This document shows positions 33,261 through 42,558 of a stretch of 64,000 nucleotides of DNA, piece by piece. This DNA is from Nocardioides sp. (lineage in GTDB: Bacteria; Actinomycetota; Actinomycetes; Propionibacteriales; Nocardioidaceae). Where the stretch lies: positions 39,301-103,300 of the forward strand of contig NZ_JASBRN010000044.1 in assembly GCF_030149505.1 (NCBI RefSeq), given 5' to 3'. The position numbers were made by a program, and so were the translations under genes. A model generated the notes under the pieces. The model worked only from the letters and a program-made list of their open reading frames with translations. It ran no database searches and was not told the DNA's origin. Each line of letters starts with the position of its first letter. Within the stretch, counting starts at the first letter, position 1.

Positions 33261-34123
33261 GGTGCTCCTGGCTCGTGTCGAGCGGCCTCGTGGCCGTCGG
33301 TGTGGGTGGCGCTCCCCGGTGTCGGCGGGAGCAGGGTGGAGGGCGTGGTGGACGGCGCGGTGGACGGGGGTGGCTCGGTGCGCGGCGCCTTCACCCCGGT
33401 GGCGGGGTCCGGCTCGAGGTCCCCGAGCGGCAGCGGACCGGGCAGGATGCCGCCGGTCTCCCGGCGCGCGGCGTCGAGCTCCGCGCGCATGTGCTCCCAG
33501 AGGGAACGCGAGAGCTCACCCACCTGTTCCCGCGTGCGCGGCCAGGGCTGGTGGGGTACGTCGACGGGGCGGCCCACCACGAGGTGCAGCGTGGCCCCGC
33601 GGCGCGGCAGCGAGCCGCTGGAGCCGCCGGGCTCTCGGGTGCCGAACATCGAGACCGGCACGACCGGCGCACCCGCCGCGAGCGCGAAGTAGGCCGCCCC
33701 GCGGTGGAAGCGCTCGAGCTCCCCGGAGCCGCGCCGACCTTCGGGGAAGATCCCGACCACGCCGCCGTCGCGCAGCACCCGCAGGCACGAGCGGACCGCG
33801 GCGACGTCGGTGCGGAACCGGTCGAGCGGCACCTGGCCCGAGCGGAGGAGGAACCCTCCGAGTCGGCCCTGGAACATCTCGGACTTGGTCAGCGCGTGCA
33901 CCGGTCGCGGCGCGAAGATCGCCAGCAGCGGCCCGTCGATGACGCCGGCGTGGTTGGCCGCGAGCACCACCGGCCCGGTGGCAGGCACCCGCTCGACGTG
34001 GTGGACCACGACCCGGTAGCGGCGTCGGATGATCCAGCGCGCGAGCGGCCGCAGCGGGTGCAGGAGGTAGCGCGGCGGGTGCGGCGTGCGGTCGGTGCGC
34101 GGGAGCGCCAGGTGGTCGCTCAC
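33257..34123 (-). CDS. 1-acyl-sn-glycerol-3-phosphate acyltransferase family protein
   Basis: A 288-residue PlsC-family protein. Motif I NHAGVIDG stands in for the canonical NHxxxxD, motif III is [23 protein letters not shown] and motif [13 protein letters not shown]. It would acylate lysophosphatidic acid or a similar acceptor at the membrane. A Pro/Thr/Ser-rich C-terminal tail of about 60 residues follows. The GTG start overlaps the cmk stop, and the stop overlaps der, so it belongs to the cmk-der transcription unit. Confidence 0.87.
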   Translation of the reverse strand: MSDHLALPRTDRTPHPPRYLLHPLRPLARWIIRRRYRVVVHHVERVPATGPVVLAANHAGVIDGPLLAIFAPRPVHALTKSEMFQGRLGGFLLRSGQVPLDRFRTDVAAVRSCLRVLRDGGVVGIFPEGRRGSGELERFHRGAAYFALAAGAPVVPVSMFGTREPGGSSGSLPRRGATLHLVVGRPVDVPHQPWPRTREQVGELSRSLWEHMRAELDAARRETGGILPGPLPLGDLEPDPATGVKAPRTEPPPSTAPSTTPSTLLPPTPGSATHTDGHEAARHEPGAP

Positions 34124-34815
34124 GCGTCCACCTCGACCGCCCGGACCAGGGCCACGACCTCCTCGATGACCTCGTCGAGCGTGAGGTGGGTGGTGTCCAG
34201 GTGCGCGGCGCCGTCGACCTGCGTGAGCGGGGAGGCGGCGCGACCGGAGTCGATGGCGTCGCGGCTGCGCAGCACGGCCTCGACGGCGGCGGCGTCGCTG
34301 CCGCCCTCCTCGGCGGCGCGGCGGGCGGCGCGGGCGGCGGGGTCGGCGGTGAGGAAGACCTTGACCTGCGCCTGCGGCCACACGGTGCTGGCGATGTCGC
34401 GCCCCTCCACGACGATCCCCTGAGGTGCTGCGGCGATGGCGGCGCGCTGCAGGGCCACCAGCCGCTCGCGGACCTCGGGCACGGTGGCGACCGGGGAGAC
34501 CGAGCCGGTCACGGCCTCGCCGCGGATCGGCCCGGCGACGTCGGTGCCGTCGACGTGGATGGTCGGCGCGGCCGGGTCGGTGCCGGAGGTGATGGTCGGC
34601 TCGCCGCAGCGGGTGGCGACGGCGGCGGGGTCGTGGACGTCCACACCGTGCTCGAGCATCCACCAGGTCATCGCGCGGTACATCGCGCCGGTGTCGAGGT
34701 AGGCCAGGCCCAGCCTCGACGCCACCCCGCGGCAGGTGCTCGACTTGCCGGAGCCGGAGGTGCCGTCGACGGCCACCACGAGGCCTGGTGTCGAGGGGTG
34801 CTGCAGGTCGTCCAC
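34120..34815 (-). CDS. cmk: Cytidylate kinase
   Basis: A 231-residue P-loop kinase: VVAVDGTSGSGKSSTCRGVASRLGLAYLDTGAMYRAMTW, VEGRDIASTVWPQAQVKVFLTADPAARAARR and R.RD..DSGRAASPL are the family blocks. It phosphorylates CMP and dCMP. The GTG at 34815 gives the normal N-terminus just before the P-loop. The gap to tyrA upstream is only 11 bases, so it is probably in the same operon. Confidence 0.94.
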   Translation of the reverse strand: MDDLQHPSTPGLVVAVDGTSGSGKSSTCRGVASRLGLAYLDTGAMYRAMTWWMLEHGVDVHDPAAVATRCGEPTITSGTDPAAPTIHVDGTDVAGPIRGEAVTGSVSPVATVPEVRERLVALQRAAIAAAPQGIVVEGRDIASTVWPQAQVKVFLTADPAARAARRAAEEGGSDAAAVEAVLRSRDAIDSGRAASPLTQVDGAAHLDTTHLTLDEVIEEVVALVRAVEVDA

Positions 34816-34826
34816 GGGGCGGCAGC

Positions 34827-35948
34827 CTACCGGTGAGTCTCCCAACCGCGAGACTCCAGAGAGCCGAGCAGGTGGTCGGCCCGGGTGTCCTCGACCACCA
34901 GCTCCACCAGGCCGACGGGTCGACCGGGGTCGTGGTCGATGCGGATGTCCTCGACGTTGACCTCGCAGGCGACGGCGTCGGCCAGCAGCCGGGCCAGCTC
35001 GCCGGGGTGGTCGGGCACCGAGACCCACACCGAGCGCATGGGCCGCGCGGGGCCGCCGTGCTTGGCCGGGATCACCCGGGTGCCAGCGACACCGCTGGCG
35101 AGCACGTCCTCCAGCGCGGACCGGTCACCGGCTCCGACGGCGGCGATGACCGCGTCCAGCTGGTCGCGCACCTCGCCCAGCAGGTCGAGCACGGCGTCGG
35201 CGTTGGCGCCGACGATCTGGCTGTAGAGCCGCGGGTCGCCCGCAGCCACGCGGGTGACGTCGCGCACCCCCTGCCCCGACAGCGCCAGGTGGTTCTCCGG
35301 ACCGGCGGCCAGCCGCGCAGCCGCGAGCACCGAGAGCAGGTGCGGCACGTGGCTCGTGCGCGCCACCGCCCGGTCGTGCTCCTGCGGGGTCAGCCACACC
35401 GGCACCGCACCGCACAGCCGCACCAGGTCCTCCACGACCTCGACGGCCGCGGGGTCGCTCTCGGGGTGCGGGGTGATCGCCCAGGGCCGGCCGTCGAACA
35501 GCGAGGCGGACGCCGCCAGCGGCCCGGACCGCTCGCTGCCCGCCATCGGGTGCCCGCCGACGTACGACGCCGCGCCGGCCTGCTCGTGCACCGACTGCCA
35601 CGGGCCCGTCTTCACGCTGCCGACGTCGGTGACCACGGCACCGGGGTGGGCGGCCAGCGCCGCCCGCACCGCCTCGCCCACGTGGTCGGGCGGCACGGCC
35701 ACGACGACCAGCTGCGGCCGGTCCCCCGGCTCGAGGGGTCGACCGGCACCCATGCCGGAGGCGGTGCGCACGTGCTCGGAGGAGACGTCGCTGAGCAGGA
35801 CCTCCAGGCCGGAGCGGCGGCAGGCCAGGCCCACCGAGGTCCCGAGCAGGCCCGCCCCGACGACCAGGACCGGACCGGTCAGCCAGTCACCACGCTCAGG
35901 AGCGGGCAGCCCGTCGGGTCGCTCACCGGGCCCCGAGGTCTCAGGCAT
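34827..35948 (-). CDS. tyrA: Prephenate/arogenate dehydrogenase with ACT domain
   Basis: A 373-residue protein. The NAD(P)-binding VLVVGAGLLGTSVGLACRRSG opens the domain, VTDVGSVKTG and GHPMAGSERSG are the prephenate-dehydrogenase signatures, and ARTSHVPHLLS carries substrate-binding residues. The last 75 residues (RSVWVSVPDHPGELARLLADAVACEVNVEDIRIDHD) form an ACT domain, probably for tyrosine feedback. It overlaps the aroH-type chorismate mutase gene by eight bases: the two consecutive steps to tyrosine are coupled. Confidence 0.93.
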   Translation of the reverse strand: MPETSGPGERPDGLPAPERGDWLTGPVLVVGAGLLGTSVGLACRRSGLEVLLSDVSSEHVRTASGMGAGRPLEPGDRPQLVVVAVPPDHVGEAVRAALAAHPGAVVTDVGSVKTGPWQSVHEQAGAASYVGGHPMAGSERSGPLAASASLFDGRPWAITPHPESDPAAVEVVEDLVRLCGAVPVWLTPQEHDRAVARTSHVPHLLSVLAAARLAAGPENHLALSGQGVRDVTRVAAGDPRLYSQIVGANADAVLDLLGEVRDQLDAVIAAVGAGDRSALEDVLASGVAGTRVIPAKHGGPARPMRSVWVSVPDHPGELARLLADAVACEVNVEDIRIDHDPGRPVGLVELVVEDTRADHLLGSLESRGWETHR

Positions 35949-36330
35949 CGCCGTCGGGCAGCGACCGCACCCGGGTCAGGTCCGAGCGCAGCGCCGCGGC
36001 GCCGTGGAGGTAGACGTGGGTGATGTCGGCGCGCGGCCGGTCGGTCTCGACGTGGGCCATCATCCGCACGACGCGAGGCATCGAGCCCTCGATCTCCAGC
36101 TCGCGGGCGCACAGCAGCGGCACCTCGCCGAAGCCGAGCCGGCGGGCGGCGTAGGCCGGGAACTCCGAGACCAGGTCGGAGGTGGCGGTGAAGACCACGG
36201 AGATGAAGTCGTCGACCTCGAGGCCGTTGGCGGTCATCACGTCGGTGACCATCTCCGCGACCCGCTCGAGCATGTGGTCGCGCACGTCCTCCTCGAGCTG
36301 GGTCGCTCCTCGGATCGCCCGGACCGCCAC
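35941..36330 (-). CDS. aroH: Chorismate mutase, AroH type
   Basis: A 129-residue protein starting VAVRAIRGATQLEED, with DFISVVFTATSDLVSEFPAYAARRLGF and the C-terminal HVYLHGAAALRSDL. This is the monofunctional trimeric AroH fold found in Bacillus and many actinobacteria, not the helical AroQ type. It converts chorismate to prephenate for the adjacent TyrA. The GTG at 36330 fixes the family start. Confidence 0.92.
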   Translation of the reverse strand: MAVRAIRGATQLEEDVRDHMLERVAEMVTDVMTANGLEVDDFISVVFTATSDLVSEFPAYAARRLGFGEVPLLCARELEIEGSMPRVVRMMAHVETDRPRADITHVYLHGAAALRSDLTRVRSLPDGDA

Positions 36331-36422
36331 GTGCTGCTCCCTCTGTCCTCGTCGTGCCTGGTGGTGCTCACTGGTGCTGGGTGGTGCTGCGGTTGCGCGG
36401 GTCAGGCTACTGACCCCGCTGC

Positions 36423-37193
36423 TCACATCTGCGCGCTGTCCAGCAGCTGCCCGAGCTCGTCGAGGGTCAGGTCGCGGAGCTCGCCGGCCCCGAGGCGCCC
36501 CAGCTCGATCGGGCCGATCCGGGTGCGGGTCAGCCGCAGCACGGGGTGGCCGACGTGGTCGAGCAGGCGCCGCACGATCCGGTTGCGCCCCTCGTGGATC
36601 ACCAGCTCCACGACCGTGCGGCCGGGGTGGTTGCGCCCGTGCTTGCCCGCGACGACCTTGATGCTGCTGACCTGGACCGGCCCGTCCTCGAGCTCCACGC
36701 CCTCGCGCAGCTGCTTGAGGGTGCGCGGGAAGACCTCGCCCTCGACCTCGGCCACGTAGGTCTTGTCGACCTCGTAGGAGGGGTGCGCCATCCGCTGGGC
36801 GAAGTCGCCGTCGTTGGTCAGCAGCAGCAGCCCCGAGGTGTCGGTGTCGAGCCGACCCACGTGGAAGAGCCGCTCGGGCCTGTCCGCGACCACGTCGCCC
36901 AAACACCGCCGTCCCTCGGGGTCAGACATGGTCGAGACCACGCCGCGGGGCTTGTTGAGCACGAGGTAGACGTGCGCGGAGACCGGCGGCAGCCGGCGCC
37001 CCTGGACCCGGATGACGGCGCGCGTCGGGTCGACCTTGGTGCCGAGCCGGGTCACGACCTCGCCGTCGACCTCGACCTCGCCGGCGAGCATCAGCTCCTC
37101 GCACTTGCGCCGCGACGCCACGTTCGACATCGCCAGCAGCTTCTGCAGCCGGATCAGCCCGTCCTCGTCGACGGGGACCTGCGAGTCGCTCAT
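36423..37193 (-). CDS. rluB: Ribosomal large-subunit pseudouridine synthase, RluB/RsuA family
   Basis: A 256-residue protein: an N-terminal S4 domain (IRLQKLLAMSNVASRRKCEELMLAGEVEVDG) and a pseudouridine-synthase domain with the catalytic aspartate in GRLDTDTSGLLLLTNDG and the closing IHEGRNRIVRRLLDHVGHPVLRLTRTRIGP. It modifies 23S rRNA. It overlaps scpB by four bases, the conserved scpA-scpB-rluB order. Confidence 0.93.
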   Translation of the reverse strand: MSDSQVPVDEDGLIRLQKLLAMSNVASRRKCEELMLAGEVEVDGEVVTRLGTKVDPTRAVIRVQGRRLPPVSAHVYLVLNKPRGVVSTMSDPEGRRCLGDVVADRPERLFHVGRLDTDTSGLLLLTNDGDFAQRMAHPSYEVDKTYVAEVEGEVFPRTLKQLREGVELEDGPVQVSSIKVVAGKHGRNHPGRTVVELVIHEGRNRIVRRLLDHVGHPVLRLTRTRIGPIELGRLGAGELRDLTLDELGQLLDSAQM

Positions 37194-37864
37194 GCCTGCT
37201 CCTCGCCCACCGGCTCCGACGGTGCGGCGGGCTCCTGGCCGGCGGGGCCCGGGGCGTGCTGGGTCGCCAGCGCACCGAGCTCCTCCTCCATGTCCTCCAG
37301 GTCGGGGAGGTACGGCGCCAGCTCGGGCAGCTCGTCGAGGCCGGTGACCCCGATCCGCTCCAGGAAGTAGCTGGTGGTGCGGTAGAGGTGCGCGCCGGTC
37401 TCGGGGTCGCTCCCCGCCTCCTCGACCAGCCCGCGGGTGAGCAGGGTGCGCATGACGCCGTCGACGTTGACGCCGCGGATCGCCGAGACGCGGGCCCGCG
37501 AGACCGGCTGACGGTAGGCCACCACGGCCAGGGTCTCCAGCGCCGCCTGGGTCAGCCGCGCCTGCTGGCCGTCGAGCACGAACCGCTCCACGACGTGGGC
37601 GTAGTCCTCGCGGGTGTAGTAGCGCCAGCCCCCCGCGACGTTGCGCAGCTCGAAGCCGCGGTCGGCCTCGTCGTACTCCTCGGCGAGCAGCTGGAGCGCG
37701 GCCACGACGTCCTCGACCGGGTGCCCGACGGCGGTGGCCAGGGTCACCGCGTCCAGCGGCTGGTCGGCGACCATGAGCACCGCCTCCAGCGAGGGGCGCA
37801 GCGCCGCCACGGGCACGTCGAGCATCTCCTCCGTCGTCTCGTCGGTGGGGGTGGCCTCACTCAT
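37190..37864 (-). CDS. scpB: Segregation and condensation protein B
   Basis: A 224-residue winged-helix protein: LRPSLEAVLMVADQPLDAVTLA, RGFELRNVAGGWRYYTREDYAHVVERFV, and QPVSRARVSAIRGVNVDGVMRTLLTRGLVEE are standard ScpB blocks. It bridges SMC with ScpA in chromosome compaction. The ATG at 37864 has AGGAG before it and overlaps the scpA 3' end by eight bases. Confidence 0.93.
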   Translation of the reverse strand: MSEATPTDETTEEMLDVPVAALRPSLEAVLMVADQPLDAVTLATAVGHPVEDVVAALQLLAEEYDEADRGFELRNVAGGWRYYTREDYAHVVERFVLDGQQARLTQAALETLAVVAYRQPVSRARVSAIRGVNVDGVMRTLLTRGLVEEAGSDPETGAHLYRTTSYFLERIGVTGLDELPELAPYLPDLEDMEEELGALATQHAPGPAGQEPAAPSEPVGEEQA

Positions 37865-38789
37865 CGGGGTTCTCCTGGGGGTGGTCGGCATCGCGCCGAG
37901 CGGGCAGGTCGGTCGGGGCTGCTGCCTGCTCGGCGGCCTCCGGGTCGTCGGTGGGCGCACCGTCGAACTCGTCGGTGACCAGGTCCTCGACGTCGGCGTC
38001 CTCCTCGCCGGTCCAGCGCACGGTGAGCTCGCCGAGGGGGGTGACCTGGTCGAAGGCGACGGCCCCCTCGCGGAAGAGCTCGAGGAGGGACAGGAACCGC
38101 GCCACCGTGGTCAGGGTGTCCGGGGAGTCGCCGCACAGCGCCCGGAAGGTGAGAGTCCCCGAGCGGCGCAGCCGGTCGACGACGATGCCCGCCTGCTCGC
38201 GCACCGACACCGCGGGGGCGTGGATGTGGTGGGTCGGCAGCTCGAGCACCGGCTTGGGCGCCATCGCCTTGGCGGCCAGCGCAGCGAACTGCTCCAGGCC
38301 GATGCCGATGAGGACCTCGGGCAGCAGGGTCGCGAAGCGCTCCTCCAGACCGACGGCCCGCGGGTGGCGCCGCGACTCCCCCGCCAGCCGCTGCTCGAGC
38401 ACCGAGGCGACCTGCTTGAACGCCTTGTACTGCAGCAGCCGGGCGAAGAGCAGGTCGCGGGCCTCGAGCAGGGCGAGGTCCTCCTCGTCCTCCACGTCGC
38501 CCTGGGGCAGCAGCCGGGCCGCCTTGAGGTCGAGCAGGGTGGCGGCGACGAGCAGGAAGGAGGTGGTCTCCTCGAGGTCGTCGACCGAGCTGCCGGACCG
38601 CCCGAGCGCCTTGACGTGGGCGATGAACTCGTCGGTCACCCGCGAGAGGGAGACCTCGGTGATGTCCAGCTTGTGCTTGGAGATCAGCTGCAGCAGCAGG
38701 TCGAAGGGACCCTCGAAGTTGTCCAGGCGCAGCGAGAACCCCGCCGGCGCCTCCGCGACGGCGACGTCGTCGGTGGCGGCCGGGCTCAC
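37857..38789 (-). CDS. scpA: Segregation and condensation protein A
   Basis: A 310-residue kleisin: the N-terminal FSLRLDNFEGPFDLLLQLISKHKLDITEVSLSRVTDEFI is the SMC-neck-binding region and the C-terminal VARFLSLLELFREGAVAFDQVTPLGELTVRW the winged helix binding the SMC head. An acidic tail of about 50 residues follows. The GTG start overlaps the upstream small gene by four bases. Confidence 0.94.
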   Translation of the reverse strand: MSPAATDDVAVAEAPAGFSLRLDNFEGPFDLLLQLISKHKLDITEVSLSRVTDEFIAHVKALGRSGSSVDDLEETTSFLLVAATLLDLKAARLLPQGDVEDEEDLALLEARDLLFARLLQYKAFKQVASVLEQRLAGESRRHPRAVGLEERFATLLPEVLIGIGLEQFAALAAKAMAPKPVLELPTHHIHAPAVSVREQAGIVVDRLRRSGTLTFRALCGDSPDTLTTVARFLSLLELFREGAVAFDQVTPLGELTVRWTGEEDADVEDLVTDEFDGAPTDDPEAAEQAAAPTDLPARRDADHPQENPDE

Positions 38790-39142
38790 TCCTGGTCCAC
38801 GGTCAAGCGGGCCACCAGGTCGCTGGCCCCACCGCGCTCCTCGAAGTCGCCGAGCACCAGCCCGAGCGCCTCGCGCACCAGCCGGCCCCGGTCGATGGCC
38901 AGGCCGTGCTCGCTGCGCAGCCGCAGCCGCGCCTGCTCGATGGCGAGCAGCTCGGCGCTGGTGACGTAGACGGTCATCTTCTCGTCGTGCCGCACCCGCC
39001 CACTGGGCTTCCTCGGACCGGCGGTCTCCGCCGGGCCCGGGGCCGGGGTCTGCGCCGCACCGGTGGGCTCGGCGGCGACGGCAGGCGGGGTCGGCTGCTC
39101 GGCGGTGGGCCGGAACAGGTCGTCGGCGGCGGGCATGCTCAC
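38786..39142 (-). CDS. Ribbon-helix-helix-like protein between parA and scpA
   Basis: A 118-residue protein. The first 50 residues are Pro/Ala-rich and probably disordered; then KMTVYVTSAELLAIEQARLRLRSEHGLAIDRGRLVREALGLVLGDFEER has the strand-helix-helix pattern of MetJ/Arc-type DNA-binding domains. I infer that it is the DNA-binding partner of the neighbouring ParA, in place of ParB. The GTG at 39142 overlaps the parA stop; an ATG at 39136 is an alternative. The family is not named in my knowledge. Confidence 0.65.
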   Translation of the reverse strand: MSMPAADDLFRPTAEQPTPPAVAAEPTGAAQTPAPGPAETAGPRKPSGRVRHDEKMTVYVTSAELLAIEQARLRLRSEHGLAIDRGRLVREALGLVLGDFEERGGASDLVARLTVDQE

Positions 39143-40044
39143 CCGTCGAGGCACCGGGCGAGCACCTCCTTCGCGAGCTGGCGGTAGGAGTCGGCGCCGG
39201 CCGAGGACGAGGCGTAGGTCGTGATGGGCTCGCCGGCCACCGTGGAGTCGGAGAACTTCACCGTGCGGCGGATGACGGTGTGGAAGACCTTGTCCCCCCA
39301 TGCCTGGACCAGCCGTTCCATGACCTCGCGCGAGTGCAGGGTGCGACCGTCGAACATCGTGCCCAGGACGCCGTCGATCTCCAGCTTGGGGTTCAGCCGC
39401 TCGCGCACCTTGTCGATGGTGGTCTTGAGCAGGGCCACACCGCGCAGCGCGAAGTACTCGCACTCCAGCGGCACGATCACCCCGTCGGCGGCGGTCAGCG
39501 CGTTGACCGTGAGCAGGCCCAGGGAGGGCTGGCAGTCGATGAGGATGACGTCGTAGTCGGCGATCGCCGGCGCGAGCACCCGCTGCAGGGTCTGCTCGCG
39601 GGCCACCTCGTGGACCAGCTGCACCTCGGCGGCCGAGAGGTCGATGTTGGAGGGCAGCAGGTCCATGCCCGGCACGCCGGTAGGCACCACGACCTCCTCG
39701 AGCGCGACGTCGCGCTCCATGAGCAGGTTGTAGACCGTCAGCTCCATCTCGTGCGGGTTCAGGCCCAGGCCCACCGACAGCGAGCCCTGCGGGTCGAAGT
39801 CGACGAGCAGCACCTTGCGGCCGAGCTCGGCCAGCGCGGCCCCCAGGTTGATGGTCGTCGTCGTCTTGCCGACGCCGCCCTTCTGGTTGCACATCGCCAC
39901 CACCCGCGCCGGCCCGTGCGAGGTCAGCGGCGTCGGCTCCGGGAGCACCGGCATCGGGCGGCCGGTCGGACCCATGGTCGGCTTCTCGTCGGGACGGTCG
40001 AAGGGCAGCGGGTCGGTCACAGGGGCCATCCCACCATCGGTCAC
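39139..40044 (-). CDS. ParA-family ATPase (orphan, PldP-like)
   Basis: A 301-residue protein with the deviant Walker A motif CNQKGGVGKTTTTINLGAALA, DFDPQGSLSVGLG, DCQPSLGLLTVNAL and VPLECEYFALRGVALL. It is a Soj/ParA-type ATPase, but no parB or origin is nearby. The ParA encoded beside scpA in corynebacteria (PldP) influences cell division, and Mycobacterium has a ParA in the same position, so a cell-division or nucleoid-positioning role is likely. The GTG at 40044 has GAGGAGAG before it. Confidence 0.88.
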   Translation of the reverse strand: MTDGGMAPVTDPLPFDRPDEKPTMGPTGRPMPVLPEPTPLTSHGPARVVAMCNQKGGVGKTTTTINLGAALAELGRKVLLVDFDPQGSLSVGLGLNPHEMELTVYNLLMERDVALEEVVVPTGVPGMDLLPSNIDLSAAEVQLVHEVAREQTLQRVLAPAIADYDVILIDCQPSLGLLTVNALTAADGVIVPLECEYFALRGVALLKTTIDKVRERLNPKLEIDGVLGTMFDGRTLHSREVMERLVQAWGDKVFHTVIRRTVKFSDSTVAGEPITTYASSSAGADSYRQLAKEVLARCLDG

Positions 40045-40133
40045 GACGCTCTCCTCATCCGGCCCCCATGTCGACAAAGCGCCTGGCGCCGCGCGGGGAC
40101 GACCCGCGCACTCTAGGTGCCGGGTGGAGGCCG

Positions 40134-40475
40134 CTACAACCCGTTGCGGCGAGCCTCGTCGATGCTCGTGGGAGCGACCTCCAGCAGCCCGGCCAGCTCC
40201 GGGTGCTGCTCGATGTGCCGAGCCACGAACCAGCACTGCGGCACCACCTGCCGCCCGCCCTCGGCCCGCACGTGCTCCAGCGCGGCGCCGACGACCTGCG
40301 CGGCCACCCCGCGCCCGCCGTACGCCGGGTGCGTGACCGTGTGCGGGAAGACGACCCGCGGCGGGTCCTCGAGCAGCACGTAGTCGGCGTACCCGGCCTC
40401 CTCGCCGTCGACGTACGCCGCCCAGCGCGACCGCTCGGGCTCGTGCCGGACCTCCACGGAGGGCTGCTCGCTCAT
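40134..40475 (-). CDS. GNAT-family N-acetyltransferase (short YidJ/CG type)
   Basis: A 113-residue protein with EVRHEPERSRWAAYVDGEEAGYADYVL and the acetyl-CoA-binding THPAYGGRGVAAQVVGAALEHVRAEGGRQVVPQCWFVARHIEQHPEL. This is the minimal GNAT domain (PF14542), which probably acetylates a small molecule or protein. The start at 40475 gives MSEQPSVEV. It stands alone between parA and the glycosyltransferase gene. Confidence 0.85.
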   Translation of the reverse strand: MSEQPSVEVRHEPERSRWAAYVDGEEAGYADYVLLEDPPRVVFPHTVTHPAYGGRGVAAQVVGAALEHVRAEGGRQVVPQCWFVARHIEQHPELAGLLEVAPTSIDEARRNGL

Positions 40476-40494
40476 GCGCGCCACCCTAGATCGC

Positions 40495-41652
40495 TCAGGC
40501 GGTGATGCCGACCGACCCGCGCGTGGTCGGCGCAACGCCCTGGAGCCGGTCGCGCAGCGCGAGCAGCTCGCCGACGACCGTGAGGAAACGGGTCGTGGAC
40601 TCCCCCACCGCGACGTCGTCGAAGTAGTGGTGGCGCATGGCGACCCGGGCCAGGTGGTGCTCGTCGTGGTCGAGGCGCGCGGCCAGCAGGTCGGCGAGCC
40701 CGTGGACGTCCGCGGGCTCGACGACGTCGGCGCACCGGCTGACCGGCACCTCCTCGCGCAGCCGCTCGGGGTCGGCGTGCTTGTCGGTGAGCAGCAGCGG
40801 CTTCTCGTTGCGCAGGTAGAGCCAGTCCAGGCCGACCGAGGACACGTCGGTGACCAGCGCGTCGCAGTCGGGCATGACCGCGAGGATGTCGGCGCTGGTC
40901 AGCGCCAGGTGACCGGCCTCGGGATCGGTCAGTGCCGCGGCGGTCACGAGCGCGGTGATGGCCCGGTGACCCTCACGGACGTCGGGCCGGGTGCTGGTGA
41001 CGACCTTCGGGTGCGGCTTGTAGACCACCCGCACGTCCGGCACCGACAGCGCGGCCTCCGCGATGGCCGGCCCCATGACGTCGACGGAGGTGTAGTCGTT
41101 GTAGTCGGCGTCGCCCTCCCAGGTGGGGGCGTACAGGACCGTCCGCCGGGTCGAGGGGGCCAGCACCCGCTCGCGCGGCACGTCCAGCTGGGGGCGCCCC
41201 ACCCGCACCAGCCGGGAGGCGTCGAGCTCCATCAGCGCGGCCAGGTGCCGCTGCACCGCCGCCTCGCCGGCGACCAGGACCCGGTCGTAGGCCTTGGCGT
41301 TGTTGCTGGCCATCGACTGTTTGTCGCTCTCGCCGTGGTTGACGTGGACGTGCAGCATCCGGGGGTCCAGCAGCGACTGGAAGTTGAGCATCGAGTTGTT
41401 GCAGTAGAGCGCGACCCCGGCGTCGAGGCGCTCGTAGAGCGCGCGCAGCTCCTGGAACTCGGGCGCCAGCAGCACACGGAGGTGGGTGCGCTCCTCGAGC
41501 AGGCCGGCGACGGCGGGATCCCGCACGACCAGGCCGACCGGGTGCACCTCGTCGAGGACCTCCAGCACCGGCAGCCACTGCACGAGCTGGTAGACCCGCG
41601 TCGGGTCGTCGCCGAAGTAGGCGATGACGGAGATCCTCGGGATCTCGGGCAT
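40495..41652 (-). CDS. CDP-glycerol glycerophosphotransferase-like wall-polymer enzyme
   Basis: A 385-residue protein with the PF04464-type layout: VGRPQLD, TVLYAPTWEGDADYNDYTSVD, VRVVYKPHPKV, CDALVTDVSSVGLDWLYLRNEKPLLLTD, followed by a CADVVEPAD...L segment. These glycosyltransferase-B-fold enzymes polymerise or prime teichoic acids, which Nocardioides-type actinobacteria make. GAGGTAGCC precedes the ATG at 41652. No other teichoic-acid genes are adjacent, so the precise acceptor is unknown. Confidence 0.75.
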   Translation of the reverse strand: MPEIPRISVIAYFGDDPTRVYQLVQWLPVLEVLDEVHPVGLVVRDPAVAGLLEERTHLRVLLAPEFQELRALYERLDAGVALYCNNSMLNFQSLLDPRMLHVHVNHGESDKQSMASNNAKAYDRVLVAGEAAVQRHLAALMELDASRLVRVGRPQLDVPRERVLAPSTRRTVLYAPTWEGDADYNDYTSVDVMGPAIAEAALSVPDVRVVYKPHPKVVTSTRPDVREGHRAITALVTAAALTDPEAGHLALTSADILAVMPDCDALVTDVSSVGLDWLYLRNEKPLLLTDKHADPERLREEVPVSRCADVVEPADVHGLADLLAARLDHDEHHLARVAMRHHYFDDVAVGESTTRFLTVVGELLALRDRLQGVAPTTRGSVGITA

Positions 41653-41823
41653 GGCGGCTACCTCTGTCACCACGGGATCGTACGTCGTCGGGCGCCCCTG
41701 CTCACAGTCGCCGCAGCGATCGCCGCGGGCGCCCGGCACACCGCCTCGGACGCACCTCAACGCTGGCACAACGCACCCGCCGGACCCCGTGACCGGCGCG
41801 ACCTCCTGTGGTACCCATCACAC

Positions 41824-42558
41824 ATGACGCACGCGGTCCGCGAGCAGGCGGCCGACCACAGCGCACCCCTCGTGCTGGTGGTCGACGACGACGCCGCGAT
41901 CCGCACCGTCGTGCGCTGGCAGCTCGACGACGCCGGCTTCCGCGTGGTCGAGGCCGAGGACGGGCCGGCCTCGCTGCGGAGGATCGCCGACGACCGCCCT
42001 GCGCTGGTCGTCCTGGATCTCTCGCTGCCCGGCGTCGGCGGGCTCGACGTGCTGCGCTCGGTCCGGCAGGGGCATGCCGGTCGCGCGGACCTGCCGATCA
42101 TCGTGCTGTCGGGCCGCAGCGGCGAGACCGACCGGATCGTCGGCCTGGACCTGGGTGCGGACGACTACCTCGTCAAGCCGTTCTCCCCCGGAGAGCTGGC
42201 AGCGCGGGTCCGTTCGGTGCTGCGCCGGACCTCCCCCGAGCTCTCCGGCGAGGTGGTCCGGGTCGGGGAGCTGCGGATCGAGCCCGGCACGCGTCGGGTG
42301 CTTCTCGGCGAGACCGACATCGACCTCACTCCCAAGGAGTTCGACCTGCTGGCCTTCCTCGCGGCGCACCCGCGGCACGTGTTCTCCCGCGGCCAGCTGC
42401 TCGAGCGGGTCTGGAACTCCTCCTCGGACTGGCTCGGCGAGGCCACCGTGACCGAGCACGTGCACCGGCTGCGCTGCAAGATCGAGCAGGACCCCGCGCA
42501 CCCTCGCCTCCTGCGCACCGTCCGCGGCGTCGGCTACCAGCTCGTGGAGGGCACGTGA
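41824..42558 (+). CDS. OmpR/PhoB-family response regulator
   Basis: A 244-residue protein. The receiver domain (about 15-130) has the acidic pocket VVDDD, the phosphorylated aspartate in LVVLDLSLPGVGG and the lysine of YLVKPFSPGEL. The C-terminal winged helix (about 150-240) has LTPKEFDLLAFLAAHPRHVFSRGQLLERVW and VTEHVHRLRCKIE...RTVRGVGYQL. It overlaps the histidine-kinase start (GTGA), its evident partner. Confidence 0.92.
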   Translation: MTHAVREQAADHSAPLVLVVDDDAAIRTVVRWQLDDAGFRVVEAEDGPASLRRIADDRPALVVLDLSLPGVGGLDVLRSVRQGHAGRADLPIIVLSGRSGETDRIVGLDLGADDYLVKPFSPGELAARVRSVLRRTSPELSGEVVRVGELRIEPGTRRVLLGETDIDLTPKEFDLLAFLAAHPRHVFSRGQLLERVWNSSSDWLGEATVTEHVHRLRCKIEQDPAHPRLLRTVRGVGYQLVEGT

